NCBI GenBank assembly: GCA_011947345.1
Contig: JAAVTG010000229.1
Location: forward strand, 186,001 to 250,000
Direction of reading: 5' to 3'
Length of the DNA: 64,000 nucleotides
DNA from: Phytophthora quininea
Lineage: Eukaryota > Oomycota > Peronosporomycetes > Peronosporales > Peronosporaceae
The translations under genes and the position numbers were made by a program. Of this stretch, positions 1-11,400 are shown piece after piece. Each line of letters begins with the position of its first letter. Within the stretch, counting starts at the first letter, position 1. The notes under the pieces were generated by a model that ran no database searches, was not told where the DNA came from, and saw only the letters and a list, made by a program, of their open reading frames with translations.

Positions 1-503
1 GGGCCGAGAGCCAAAGCGGTTCGACTCACCACCGCGTCACCCGTCGGCCAAGAGAATCTCCCTCAACGAGCCAACGTCAAGGTCACCAAGGGCAAGAAGT
101 GCATCGAGCCGAATTGCACGCGTCGCGCACAATCCAACAGCCGCTGCAAGGCGCACGGCGGTGGGGCCAGATGCCAATACAACGGGCCAGGAGGCTGCAA
201 CCGAAGTTCACAGGGCGGCGGCTTCTGCCGAGCCCACGGAGGCGGGAAACGCTGCGAGTTCCCCGGCTGCCAGCGCGGCCAACAACGCAAAGGCCGCTGC
301 TACGTGCACGGTGGCATCCGCAAGTGCCAGTTCGGCTCCTGTGAGAAGAAGGATAGAGGTAACGGGTTCTGTATATCACACGGCGGTGGCAAGCGCTGCG
401 AGCACCCGGCTGCGCGCGCGCCGTGCGGCGAGGCAAGCTGTGCCAAGTGCACGAGACCCAGCAGGCCGTCGAGCAGGGCCAAGGAGAGACCCTGTTGCTG
501 TAG
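1..503 (+). CDS. WRKY19-like CxxC/HGGGKRC zinc-finger-type protein, 3' part
   Basis: The frame is open from the first base, so the 5' end lies outside the window. It carries about five tandem fingers built on C-x4-C...C-x-x-HGGG, with the linkers HGGGARC, HGGGKRC, HGGIRKC and HGGGKRC clearly visible. In oomycete annotation such proteins are usually named 'WRKY transcription factor 19-like'. No canonical WRKYGQK core is visible in this part, so DNA binding is inference from the Cys/His pattern. The last finger is broken. In the first frame Cys-rich sense is lost after base 408 and the frame runs on to a stop at 745-747. Reading one extra G in the pair at 408-409 restores the final finger (CARAVRRGKLCQVH) and a short tail ending at TAG 501-503. 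I therefore end the gene there. The missing base is probably a consensus error. Confidence is good for the family, lower for its function. Confidence 0.7.
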
Positions 504-1517
504 TCGTTCCATCCCTCTTTGTGCGTTCAATCCTCCTGTACCGATAGTAGATAACCCCGCAGAATATCCGCTGAAGACGTTGTTCACGGTCAACCGTTAC
601 ACTTCAACTATAACGTTGCAGGCTGCATTCTCACACGTCGCAGATTTCTTTGTCGGGTTGCCTGGAGGCTCTGCCATCGCGATGATTTGTCCGTCCGACG
701 GCGACGCAGCTCGCCGAGAGCAGCAGCGCTCGGGTAAACACGCGTGAGCCCTGCTCATAGCAGCGGCGCCGCTCGGTTAACTCGGCTCCTGGTCTGGTCG
801 AAAGGCGGCAAAGTCGCCACGGGCTCACGTGCGCTTGACTCCTCGGCCCAATCGGTGCCACGCACGCGTGGCTCCGGGCCACTGGCGGGCGGTGGAAGCG
901 ATCGTCATGGCGACAACACGCCTTCAGCACGCGCTCCACAAAGACAGGTCTGACTTTGCCTCGCACTTGGTGTTTGTATGCCGTGGCGCAGACATAGCGG
1001 ACCGCGACGTCAAATGCTCGCCTTCCATTGCGCAAAAGCCCGGCAGTTGAGGGGAGGCAGCCAAGGCAGGCCAAGACCAGGACCAAGCTATTCAGGCAGA
1101 GCGACTTCTTCTCCGTCGCATTTCCACAATAGCTGCGCGAGCGAATCTCCGCCGATTCGACGTGTATTTTCAGCCATGTGGCCACGCACGAGGAACTGCC
1201 CACGCGCTTCGCGCCCACAACGCACTGGAAGCTCTTCCCCGAGAGGACAAGCTGGGGGTGGCTGTCAAGGCGCAAGCGCTCGCCCCGCACCACCGCCACA
1301 GCACCGCACGCACCGCTGCCAAGGCTACACCAAGCAGAGGTCTGCTTGGCTCCATCCACACTCATCTCTTTTCCCGACATAGCGACCCGTCGTCCATCTT
1401 GGTCGTGCACACCAACCCCACACAAAGTCGGCTCTCCCCGCCCACGCACCGCCCGTTCCGCCGCATCCAAATCGCCAAGAAACCCCCAGCCAAACAGCCG
1501 ACGAGTGCCAGTTGCCC
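504..1517. other. intergenic stretch, no gene supported
   Basis: About 1 kb between the finger gene and the first phytochelatin synthase. A 279-codon open frame exists on the minus strand (631-1470), but it has no recognisable domain and its composition looks like GC-rich noncoding sequence. The last 150 bases are pyrimidine- and C-rich, as is common in oomycete 5' flanks, with a TCATCTCTTTTCCC stretch near 1365 that could serve as an initiator-type element. I see no repeat or RNA gene. Confidence 0.4.
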
Positions 1518-2480
1518 ATGGACATGGAGTGCGGCTGCAAGATCAAGCGGGAAAAGGAGCAGCAGGAGAAGGAGACGCTGGCACGCGTCAAGGCCAGAGA
1601 GAGGCACGACAACCAGCAGAGCGAGCACGACAAGATGCACGAATTGGTGAGACGGTCCACCGCGACGGTGCAGAGCTCTTTCCACCGGCGCCACTTGCCG
1701 CAGGATTGCATCGCCTTCTCCAGCTCGGAAGGCCGCAAACTGTTTACGGAAGCCATCAACAGCAGCAGCAACTACATGCAGATCTACTTTCCTCTAGCAG
1801 AGCAGTTCATCACGCAAGCAGAGCCGGCGTATTGCGGACTGGCGACCCTTGCAATGTGCTTGAACGCATTGCAGATCGACCCTGGCAGACTCTGGAAGGG
1901 ACCGTGGAGGTGGTTCAGCGAAGAACTGTTCGACTGCTGCACGTCGCTGAGTGTGGCCAAGGAGAAGGGTATCAGCATGTCCGAGTTCATCTGCTTGGCA
2001 CGTTGCAACGGCGTCTTGACCGAGGACTACAGAGCTACTAGTGACTTTACACTGGAGCAGTTCCGAGACATTGTCAAGCACAGCTGTGCCACCAACTCGG
2101 AGATTGTGGTGCTTAACTACAGTCGCAAAGTGCTCGGTCAGACTGGCGACGGCCACTTCTCGCCGATTGGGGGATACCATGCAGAACGGGATATGGTGCT
2201 GTTGATGGACGTTGCCAGGTTTAAATACCCTCCTCACTGGGTCAAGCTGTCGATGGTCTTTGAAGCCATGCAGCGTGTGGACAAGTCCATGAGCTCGCCA
2301 CGCGGTCTTGTGATTTTGAAGGAGGGAGCGCACGCGACGGGCCCCACGCTGTTGATGCAGCAGCTCATTCATTGCGACGAGCAGATGGAGATCCCCGTGG
2401 CCCCCGCGCCGCAGCCGTGCTGCAACAGTTCCACGGCAGCTGAAGCAGCTCGTCGCGTGGCGGACCCTGCGATGAATTAG
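1518..2480 (+). CDS. PCS: phytochelatin synthase (gamma-glutamylcysteine dipeptidyl transpeptidase), copy 1
   Basis: A 320-residue intact frame starting at the first in-frame ATG (1518). It matches the N-terminal catalytic domain of phytochelatin synthases, papain-fold enzymes that transfer gamma-Glu-Cys from one glutathione to another to make metal-chelating (gamma-Glu-Cys)n-Gly peptides. The catalytic triad is visible: Cys106 in EPAYCGLATLAMCLNAL, His213 in GDGHFSPIGGYH and Asp231 in MDVARFKYPPHWV. The His-Asp spacing of 18 equals that of the plant enzyme. Residues 1-50 are a charged, Cys-containing extension not seen in copy 2. The large plant-type C-terminal domain is absent. The tail instead carries a few Cys (a CC pair at 301-302), a likely metal-sensing feature by analogy. 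No intron. AATAAA at 2595-2600 is a plausible poly(A) signal. A cytosolic location is inferred from lack of a signal peptide. Confidence 0.95.
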   Translation: MDMECGCKIKREKEQQEKETLARVKARERHDNQQSEHDKMHELVRRSTATVQSSFHRRHLPQDCIAFSSSEGRKLFTEAINSSSNYMQIYFPLAEQFITQAEPAYCGLATLAMCLNALQIDPGRLWKGPWRWFSEELFDCCTSLSVAKEKGISMSEFICLARCNGVLTEDYRATSDFTLEQFRDIVKHSCATNSEIVVLNYSRKVLGQTGDGHFSPIGGYHAERDMVLLMDVARFKYPPHWVKLSMVFEAMQRVDKSMSSPRGLVILKEGAHATGPTLLMQQLIHCDEQMEIPVAPAPQPCCNSSTAAEAARRVADPAMN

Positions 2481-2594
2481 AGCGTCAAGGCACACTATGT
2501 ACGAGCCTTCCAGCCACTTATCTATTGAAGGCTTGTCGGGCGCCTTGCAGCACTGCGCTACGATGGAAGCGTAGCGAAACTTGCATAAGAAAAC

Positions 2595-2600
2595 AATAAA
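2595..2600 (+). promoter_or_regulatory. poly(A) signal AATAAA of phytochelatin synthase copy 1
   Basis: A canonical AATAAA lies 115 bases after the stop codon at 2478-2480, in an AT-rich patch of an otherwise GC-rich region. Position and context fit a 3'-end signal. Confidence 0.5.
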
Positions 2601-2641
2601 CTGTACCATGACTTGAATCACGAATTATTGTCCACCATACC

Positions 2642-3429
2642 ATGCACGATGGATATCGACCGAGTGAAGAGGGCTCAATCGGAGCTCTAATGAGCAGCGA
2701 GGATGACTCCAGTCAGCCTGTGGTGGTGTTCGAGTCGATCCGTCGACGAGAGTTCAAGTGTTGGCTGGAGATGCATGAAGGAGTCCTTCGGCGCTGGCAA
2801 TACGAGCCTCTTAGCGACGACACCGGACGCGTCGTGGTCTACAACTCTCCGACCGAAGTTCACGAAGCGACAGCGGGGGGATTATAAACAACGTTCTCTC
2901 TGAGGTTGTTGCGTTAACTGGGAGGATTCAAGTCGTGAAGACTCTCAGCATCCAGGCATCGCCCACGTGCGACGTCGGGGATCGCGAGCAAGAACCCGAC
3001 GGAGGACTCAAACCGAAAACTGCGAGAGCTGGCGCTTCGCCATCTCTTGTCGTTGAAGTCGCGTACACGAACGAATCGTGGCGTGGACTGGAAGACAAAC
3101 TGGAGCACTGGATGTGTCCTAGTACTAACGTGTAAGTTGCCATCGGCATCAAGATCTACGCTTCTCGCAAGAGAATTGCCCTTTACCAACGTGGTGAAGG
3201 CCGCAAAGAGCAAGACTTTGCTGCGGGTGAGGTAGGATCGGGATCGGTCTCGTTCCCACTCCACATGTTGTTCCAAGGAGCAGGCGCTACAATGCCTAAC
3301 GCATTGGAAGGACATGAAGACTCTCTGATCAGTATCGACTTGCACGAACTGACAGCAATGATCGATCACCTAGTGCAGCACAAACTAACCGACAGCTATT
3401 CAACCGCTCATCGAGTTTCCTTTGCGTAG
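2642..3429 (+). pseudogene. broken gene with Uma2-like (PD-(D/E)XK-type) segment
   Basis: Two collinear open frames plus a third piece read as one protein of about 260 residues. The first part (from ATG 2642) contains VVVFESIRRREFKCWLEMH. A one-base break in the six-G run at 2875-2880 leads into the second frame. A TAA at 3133-3135 then interrupts it, and the same frame continues to TAG 3427-3429. Around the TAA the sense is PSLVVEVAYTNES..L.DKL..W......VAIGIKIY...KRIALYQRG. This recalls the core of Uma2/DUF820 nuclease-fold proteins, where E in VEV and the I.IKI strand belong to the active core. The similarity is by eye and weak. One break may be sequencing error, but the TAA (CAA to TAA) looks like a real lesion. 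The remnant lies between the two phytochelatin synthases and ends 46 bases before copy 2, so it may occupy that gene's promoter. Oomycetes carry many copies of unknown families, so repeat-borne origin is possible. Confidence 0.5.
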
Positions 3430-3475
3430 TTTTCTGAACTTTCTTGCCACACAATTCAAGACGAAGCAGACCACA

Positions 3476-4291
3476 ATGGAGAAGAAGAGCTGCTGCGTCA
3501 AAGCGACCAACGCCAAGCAGGAGCCAGCCAAGTCGCCCATGAAGCCCTCCTTCCACCGCCGGCTGCTGCCGGACGACTGCGTCGTCTTCTCCAGCCCCGA
3601 GGGCGTCCGACTGTTCACGGAAGCCCTCAATAGCACGCACAACTACATGCAGATCTACTTTCCCCTGGCAGAGCAATTCGTGACGCAATCCGAGCCTGCC
3701 TACTGCGGCCTGGCGACCTTGGCCATGTGTCTGAACGCCCTGCAGATCGACCCAGGCAGACTCTGGAAAGGACCATGGCGGTGGTTCAGTGAAGAGCTGC
3801 TAGACTGCTGCACGCCGCTCAGTGTCGCCAAGCAGCAGGGAATCACCATGTCGCAGTTTGTCTGCTTGGCACGCTGCAACGGCGCTGCAGCGGAGGACCA
3901 CAGAGCCACCAACGACTTGACCGTCGAGCAGTTCCGAGACATCGTCAAGCACAGCTGCGCCACCAACGCGGAGATCGTCGCCATCAACTACAGCCGCAAG
4001 GTGCTGGGCCAGACTGGGGACGGCCACTTTTCGCCTATTGGAGGGTACCATGCAGAACAAGACATGGTGCTGCTCATGGACGTGGCACGCTTCAAATACC
4101 CTCCTCACTGGGTGAAGCTGCCGCGAGTGTTCGAAGCCATGCAGCTAGTGGACCAGTCGATGAATTTGCCGCGTGGACTTGTGATTTTGAAGGAAAAGGT
4201 TCATGACGGAGAGGAGTTTCCTGCACCGTTGCCATGCTGCCCAGGAACTGCCAAGTCGGGGTGCTGTGACGATGATTCCAAGGAGAAGTAG
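3476..4291 (+). CDS. PCS: phytochelatin synthase, copy 2
   Basis: A 271-residue intact frame, starting at ATG 3476. A TTG at 3422 would extend the frame but is not a likely eukaryotic start. It is highly similar to copy 1 through the whole catalytic domain. The triad is Cys77 (EPAYCGLATLAMCL), His184 (GDGHFSPIGGYH) and Asp202 (MDVARFKYPPHWV). The N-terminus differs from copy 1: a short MEKKSCC-type leader replaces the 50-residue charged extension. The C-tail carries CC pairs at 254-255 and 263-264. In plant enzymes Cys-rich C-terminal regions affect metal response, so the two tails may tune activation differently (inference). As in copy 1 the second domain is missing. The tandem arrangement indicates local duplication. 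Transcription converges on the giant repeat gene, with only 85 bases between the two stop codons. Confidence 0.95.
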   Translation: MEKKSCCVKATNAKQEPAKSPMKPSFHRRLLPDDCVVFSSPEGVRLFTEALNSTHNYMQIYFPLAEQFVTQSEPAYCGLATLAMCLNALQIDPGRLWKGPWRWFSEELLDCCTPLSVAKQQGITMSQFVCLARCNGAAAEDHRATNDLTVEQFRDIVKHSCATNAEIVAINYSRKVLGQTGDGHFSPIGGYHAEQDMVLLMDVARFKYPPHWVKLPRVFEAMQLVDQSMNLPRGLVILKEKVHDGEEFPAPLPCCPGTAKSGCCDDDSKEK

Positions 4292-4326
4292 AGCTTGAAG
4301 CTTGCTGGGAGTACTTCCTAACAGAT

Positions 4327-4332
4327 AATAAA
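4327..4332 (+). promoter_or_regulatory. poly(A) signal AATAAA of phytochelatin synthase copy 2
   Basis: AATAAA lies 35 bases after the stop of copy 2. It sits in the short interval shared with the convergent giant gene, whose own signal on the other strand is at 4353-4358. Confidence 0.55.
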
Positions 4333-4352
4333 CCATGGTATATAGTTTTATA

Positions 4353-4358
4353 TTTATT
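4353..4358 (-). promoter_or_regulatory. poly(A) signal AATAAA of the giant repeat gene
   Basis: On the minus strand AATAAA occurs 18 bases beyond the stop codon at 4377-4379. The two convergent genes thus have 3' signals within 32 bases of each other, and their transcripts probably overlap at the 3' ends. Confidence 0.5.
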
Positions 4359-4376
4359 GTACGCAACATGAAGATC

Positions 4377-5400
4377 CTACGGCGTGAACTGGACGGTGCG
4401 CCACGAAGACGAACTAACACCACCATTACTGGTAGTACTTGTACAAATGTACAAGTAGGCTCCGTCGAACCGCAAATCGCCGATGGTGCAGCCGGTGCTA
4501 CCTGTAGTTGGAGCAGTGGTGCTTCCAATGTTGACGATTGGGTCCGTAAATCCAGCATTGGAGCTTGCCACCCCCAACTTTACCGTTTTCAAGAAGCTGG
4601 TCGCTCCAGCAAAGCTAACTGCTGTTGTGGTGGAGAAGCCCACACTTGTTCCGGAGAAGCTGGCTGGGTTCGCGAACGTCGTCGTACTTGAGAAGGTAAC
4701 AGCATCCGAAAAACGCACAGCTCCAGATAAATTGACGACGGTAGGGGGTTCCAGAGGAGAAGTCGACGTTTGGCGCGACAATCGCCAGCTTTGCCGTTGA
4801 TATCGCCAATGAAGTGGCACCAGTGTGTTGCACTGACGCAATGTCCTGTGTTAGAGTGACCGTATTCGAGAGCTTTGTCGCACCAGCGATGCCAACTGCT
4901 GTAGTTGACGAAAAATCCACGTTTGTCCCCGAGAAGGAAGCTGTGTTAGAGAATGTGGCTGGATTCGCAAACGTCGTCGTGCTTGAGAAAGTAACAGCGG
5001 CCGAAAAACTCACAGGTCCCGACAAATTGACGACGGTAGCGGGGTTGTGCCAGAGGAAAAATCAACTTCCGGCGCTACAATCGCTAGCTTCGGTGAGGTC
5101 GTCGATATCGTCAACGAAGTGGCACCAGTATGTTGTACAGAGGCAACGTCTTGTGTTAAGCTGACCGTATTCGAGAAGGTCGCCGTATTCGTGAAACTGA
5201 CGGCAGCTGAAAAACCGACTGCCTTCGAAAAGCTTGCGGCTTCTGCGAAGGTGGCAGCGCTGGAAAACCCAATAGACCCAACTGTCGCCGTGCCGGATGA
5301 GAATGTCATGGCGGGCGCGTTCACTGTCAGCTGTGTCGATGTTTTCACCGTCAACGATGTTCCGCTGTGGGTAATTGACGCCGTGTCGCTTTTCAAATTG
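4377..5400 (-). repeat. C-terminal FS/TF strand repeats of the giant protein
   Basis: The C-terminal part differs from the Gly/Ser modules. It repeats FSxAVTFSSTTTFANPA, followed by LTQDxASVQHTGATSLxIST and KLAIVAPxVDFSSGT. Two clear copies lie near 4740-5030 and 5040-5300, plus a partial one before the end. The corresponding DNA copies (for example 4786-4860 and 5082-5165) are clearly related but diverged. Breaks occur at a C5 run near 4745 and a C4 run near 5042. The last 50 residues contain CTIGDLRFDGAYLYIC, a motif style seen at the ends of fibre-like proteins, where a Cys pair could close the domain. Confidence 0.6.
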
Positions 5401-8400
5401 AAAGGCCCGTTGACACTGACGTCGCCATTGCTGTACGACACCCCAAACAACGTTCCAGCACTGTTTGTCACGACAAAGTCGTTCAGCTTGACGGTCAAAG
5501 GGCCACCTCCCACATTGGTGTTCACGGCGTTCAGACTCAGCGCGCTGGTGGCCTTCAAGTCCAAGTTCGTCAGCGAGTTGATGCTCGCGTATTGAATATT
5601 GTCGATTGTCAACGCACTTGACGCCACAGAGAGGAGAGCAACGCCGCTCGGGTATTCAACTCGGAACGACCCGTGAGTTGAAGCAGAACTACCTTGTCCA
5701 GGAGTTACAACGATGGCACCGCCGTTGCCATTGCTCGCAGTGTTTGCGCCTGCTGTCAATTTAATTGTTGCTCCTGTGCCTCCAACTAGGCCAGATGTCC
5801 CGAGTGCTACTTCAAAGTTCCCAGCAGTTCCTCCAGACGCAGCGCCTGTAGCAAACGACACTTTACCGGTACTGCCGGTGTTCGAATTGGCTCCTGTTCC
5901 GAAATCAAGATTGCCAGTCGTCCCTGTACCCGTGGTGTCTCCACTGTGAACACCAATTCTGCCGGTAGCGAAATTGCTTGCTGCCGTGTCGGTTTTCAAC
6001 TCCACCGCCGCGCTATTCCCCAACGTGTTCTTGCCGCCAGTGATTCGAACAGCACCACCGGAAGTTGTGCTGCCCTTACCAGCACCGCCAACAATGACGA
6101 CGTCGCCTCCAGTAACTCCACCACCGCCAGTCAGCGATATAGCACCACCCGTGCCTGTTTGATGACCACTTTGACCAGCTGCTACGATGATTCCTCCACC
6201 AGTTACTGCGTCTCCTAGGCCCACAGACAGAGTAATTGAACCTCCGCTGCCTCCTGTTGCACTCGATGTACTTAGCAAAATGGCCCCAGAACTTCCGCCG
6301 AATGAAGCACCTGTGGATAGAGTAAGAGAACCACTTACTGTTCCTGCAGCCGTGCTGCCGGAATCCGCAGTGGCAATAGCAATGGACCCACTTGACACAG
6401 CAGTCCCACCACCACTCAATATGCTCACAGCTCCCCCAGAGGCAAGAGTTCCGCCGCCACCAGTGATTGAAATACCACCACCAGTGCTGCCGGATCCGCC
6501 GACAATATTCACGAGTCCTCCTACCTTCAAGCCACCACCAGCGAGTACGTTCAATGCCCCACCAACACCGTTGGCATTCTGGCTCCCGCCACTGATCAAC
6601 TCGAGCTTCCCACTAGTCACAGCGCTCCCAGTTCCAGCTTGGATCTTGACATTTCCACCACTGCCGACGGCCGAGTTACCCGACGCTATGAGCACATCGC
6701 CTGAGGACCCAGCAGTCCCAGTAACTTGACCAGACGACAACGTAACTTTGCCTGTGTCGAGACCAACGGAGTCGGAGGACGACACGAGCACAGCTCCCGA
6801 AGTAGCCGCACTACTCGCTCCACTAACGATGCCAATGTTGCCGCCATGGTCTGAGCCTCCTGTCCCTCCGATAAACTTCACATCCCCGCCCGATTTTTAC
6901 CCTGGCCACCGGTAATGGTGACGCTGCCACCAGTCCCGGTCGTTGCCGTTGTCTTTCCTCCAGTTATTGCCATCGCTCCTCCGTCAGATGTATCGCCATC
7001 ACCAACAGTTAGAAGCACAGACCCACCGCTTCCACCGGTCGAGATTGCAGTGCCTAGCGTTAGCTGCCCAGAATTGCCACTGGCTGTTGTCCCTGACAAC
7101 ACGGACACCGATCCGCTTGCTTGCCCGGTAGCAACAGCGCTACCACTGCTAATCAGTATGTTGCCACTCGCTGTACCGGAAGCGCTTCCTCCACTAGTGA
7201 TGGCAATGTCTCCACCTTTTGTTCCAGTTCCAGTGCCACCAAGCAGCTCGATGTTACCGCCTACTTTCGTTCCCGTGCCTCCTGAGAGAGCTGTACGCCC
7301 ACCAACTCCGTTTGCATGGGTGCTACTTCCACCGTACAGCAAGACCTCGCCTGCTGTGGCAGCATTGCCTGACCCCGCTGACAACGACACAGAACCTGCT
7401 ATCCCACCAACAGCAGTGCTCGTCTTGAGGAATATCGAGCCTGAATTACCAGAGCTCGATGTACCGGTGCGTAATTCAACATTCCCGCTTCGTGACGTCG
7501 TGCCTGAGTCTGAACTTCTAACCAGCACGTCGCCACTTGATACAGCTGATCCAGAGCCACTCGCCAGCTCAATTCCACCGCCATACGTCGCAGTTCCGAC
7601 ACCACCACTTAAAGTAATCTTGCCCCCAACATTTCCCGACCCACCAGTTAGAGTTACCGCCCCACCCACACTCATAGCTCCTATGGCAGCACCAGCATTT
7701 AGATTGACGCTTCCTCCTGTGTTGGCGTCTCCTTGGCCTACTGAGAGCGTGATAGATCCACCAGATCCTCCAGTAGCGGTCGAAGTCGCTACCGTGATGC
7801 TGCCAGTAGCTCCGGCTGTGGATAGCCCGGTGGAAAGGGACAATGACCCACTTCCCTTCCCAGTGCCAGACGCAGCGCTAGCGATCATAATGTCTCCACT
7901 AGAACCAGCATCACCAGTCCCGCTGGTGATCGAAACACCACCGCCTTTCACAGTATCTCCCTTTCCACCAACAACCACTACGTCACCACCAGTCGAAGTT
8001 CCACCTCCAGCAGTGGCTATGATTTTGCCTCCTATGCTGGTAGCCGCCGTATTAGCTCCGCCGTGTAAATTTAACGTACCAGCGTCGCCAGCATCAGTTG
8101 AACCGACCCAGAGCGTAATGGACCCGGCATGACCCCCAGTGGATCGCGACGTCGCCAAAGTCAGGCTTCCTGTGTTGCCGGCGGATGCTTTTCCTGTCGA
8201 GAGCGTCAACGCTCCACTCTTTTACTGCTTGCACTGGAGATTAGAACGTCCCCACTGGTGCTCGCTGACGACGAGCCACTCATCAGACTCACACTTCCGC
8301 CGGTACTTGTGTCTCCTACACCGCCTTGGATACTGACGCTGCCTCCTGATAGCTTTCCTTCGCCTCCTAGTAGAGAGATATCCGCCGATACCGCGAGGAT

Positions 8401-11400
8401 GAGTGCTGCTGCCACTATCCAGGTCTATCGATCCAGCATCAGTGACATCACCATTCCCAATACTGACAAGGACAGAGCCAGCTTTCCCTCCAGTGGCATC
8501 AAACGTCTCCAGTGCGATGTCTCCGCTGTTACCCCCATTGGTGTTTCCAGTCAACAGTCCAATCCTACCGCTTTGATGACCCTGCCCAGGGACGTCCGTC
8601 ATTATTACTACGTCTCCACTCGTTGCAGCAGTACCGGTGCCACTTGTAATCCGAACACTCCCACCAATGCCCGAAGCACTTGAGCCACCACTAAGTAAAG
8701 CATCACCACCACTGAAAGGGCCATCTCCTCCTTGTATATCAACAGTACCTCCGGTTCCGGTTTTGCTCGGTCCTGCGGCTAATGTTAATTGCCCGCCATC
8801 AACTGTTGCAGCTGTGCCCATAGTAATATCCACGGATCCAGACACTCCACCACTAGCGTCCGACGTACGTAAAGAGATACTTCCCGTGTCTCCTCCTTCA
8901 GATCCCCCGTTGACAACGTAATCGAACCGCTCGCTATAGCAGAGGTTGCATCAGCGCTGGCAATGAGTACATCACCAGTACTGCTACTCGCGCTCGTGCC
9001 ACTGAGAATGTTAACATCACCACCAACATTAGACCCCTCCTCCGGCGGTGAGTGTTAATGGTCCACCAGCACCTTCACCAACTCCACCACTCAGCAATAG
9101 TGTGCCACCTTCGCCGGCCGCAGCCGCATTTTCCCCGGCAACAATATTCACGTCTCCAGCTTTCGAGCTTTCTGATTTCCCCACCTTGAACAAAACTGAG
9201 CCGGCATCTCCGTTTTTGCTGTCGCTGTTTCAAACGAAATAAACCCGGAGTTACCACCATTGGTTGATCCAGTCACAAAACCAATCGGACCACTTCCGCG
9301 ACCAGCGCCGCCATCTGCCGTGGAGATTAAGACATAACCACTCGTCGTAGCATCTCCAGATCCACTTGTCATGCGAATATTTCCACCAAGGTGAGTTTTG
9401 CCGTCGCCAGCAGTCATTTCGACGTCACCGCCATCACTTGTGCCAGTGCCACCCTGAATAAGTACACGACCTCCCATGCCATCGCCGTATTGATTCGTGC
9501 TGGAGCCACCAAAGAGTTGGAGCTCTCCGCTCTCAGCGCTATCTCCTGACCCTGGAGACAAGCAATGCTTCCTCCCGCTCCGAACTGGGAATTCGACGTA
9601 GAAACTAGCACGCCTCCAGAGGCTCCAACACTTGATACACCAGTAGATAGCGTTATCGTACCGCTAGTTTCATCTGAGCCGTCAGATGTCCCAGTTGCCA
9701 ACAAAATATTGCCACTGCTCACGGAACTACTGCTGCCACTAGTGACAGACACACTACCACCAACCATACTGTCAGCTGGCCCAGCCGTGATGGCCACGTT
9801 ACCTCCTGAATTGGAGCCATGGCCTCCTTGAAAATTGAGATCTCCCCTACACCGTTAGATTGGCCTCCACGGAGAATAATGTCACCGCCGTTTACCCCAT
9901 CGCCTCTCCCAGAGCTAAGGGTAATCTGTCCACCGTTCCCTCCAGTCGCGTCCGAAGTACGAAGCATGATGTCTCCTGTGCTGCCTCCGTTCGCCAAGCC
10001 AGTTGAAAGCGTGAGCGACCCACTACCAGCAAGTTTCGACAATGAGGAGGCCAGGGTGACGTCTCCACTTTTTTCTGAAAGCTGTCGCCGCTGGAGATGT
10101 TGACAGCCCCACCAACACTTTGGATCGATTCGCCCCCACTGATACTGATGCTTCCGCCAGTTTGGATTGCATCGCCTCCCATCGCGATAAAGTCCCCGCC
10201 ACGACCATTCACTTGGTTAGACCCAGCGACGGCTTTAATCGATCCAGCACTCGCTGTAACAGCAGTGGTGCCACTAATTCCTACTTTCAACGAAATAGAA
10301 CCACTAGTTCCGAAAGACGCGTCTCCACTACTCAGAACAATATCACCGCTAGTAACCTTCTTCGAGAGTCCGCTCGACACTTTTACATAGCCACTTGCAA
10401 AGCCGTCTTGTGCGTCGTTAGAAGCGACGTTTACAGAACCACTTGCACCTGCAGTGCTTCCTCCGCTAGAAATTGCGATGTTTCCGCCAGTTGAGCTTCC
10501 TCCATTCCCACCGAAGACGTCAACGTCGCCACCATTTGCTGCACCTTGACCTCCAGTCAATGCAATCTGACCGCCAACACCACTTACGTGTGAACTAGAC
10601 CCACCAATGATATTGACACCACCTGCACCTTGGTTTGTACCGCTACCAACAACGACAGAAATGGCCCCAGCTTGACCAGAAGTTGAAGCAGAGGTGGCTA
10701 TTGTAACATCCCCGAACTGCCGCCTAAAGCTTGGCCAGAAAACAGAGACAACCTTCCACTTGCACGATTTGTACCTGAATCGGCGGTGGAAATCAGTGCG
10801 TCGCCACTGGTGGCAGCACTGCCACTGCCACTCGAGATTACGATGTTGCCGCCAGTTGCACTTCCTGAACCTCCTGACAGCAGCACCGATCCCCCAACAC
10901 CATTGCTCGTACCGCCACCCTTTAGACGCACGACACCACTCGTGGCAGCATCACCATTGCCTACTGAGAGAGAAATTGAGCCACTCATACCGCCGGTAGA
11001 ACTTGAAGTCAACAGCGCCACATCTCCGGACCGACCGCTAGCAGCATTACCACTAGACAGAATGACCTTTCCACTCCAACTGCTAGATGACACAGTTGAC
11101 AACACGACATCACCACCCGTCACCACACTACCACTTCCACTCGAAATGCGCACGCTGCCGCCCACGGACGTGCTGCCACCACCGCCGGACAAGACCACGT
11201 CTCCACCCGTACCGGCGCCAGACCCGCCGCGCAGAGAAATCACGCCGCCCGTGCCGCTGCTGGCGCTGCTGAAACCACCCTCCACGCGCACAGAGCCTCC
11301 TGTGACCGCGTCGCCGAGGCCCACCAGCAGCGAGATCGAGCCGCCCATGCCGCCCGTGGCCAGACCCGTCGACACCGACACCGAGCCCGCGTCTCCGCTG

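Noticed and set aside
504..747. Continuation of the finger protein to the stop at 745-747
   Set aside because: The finger spacing is lost after 408. One extra G gives a proper last finger and a stop at 501-503, so the longer tail is a frameshift product.
631..1470. 279-codon minus-strand open frame
   Set aside because: No domain, no codon-like regularity, and it overlaps the likely promoter of phytochelatin synthase copy 1. GC-rich DNA often lacks stops by chance.
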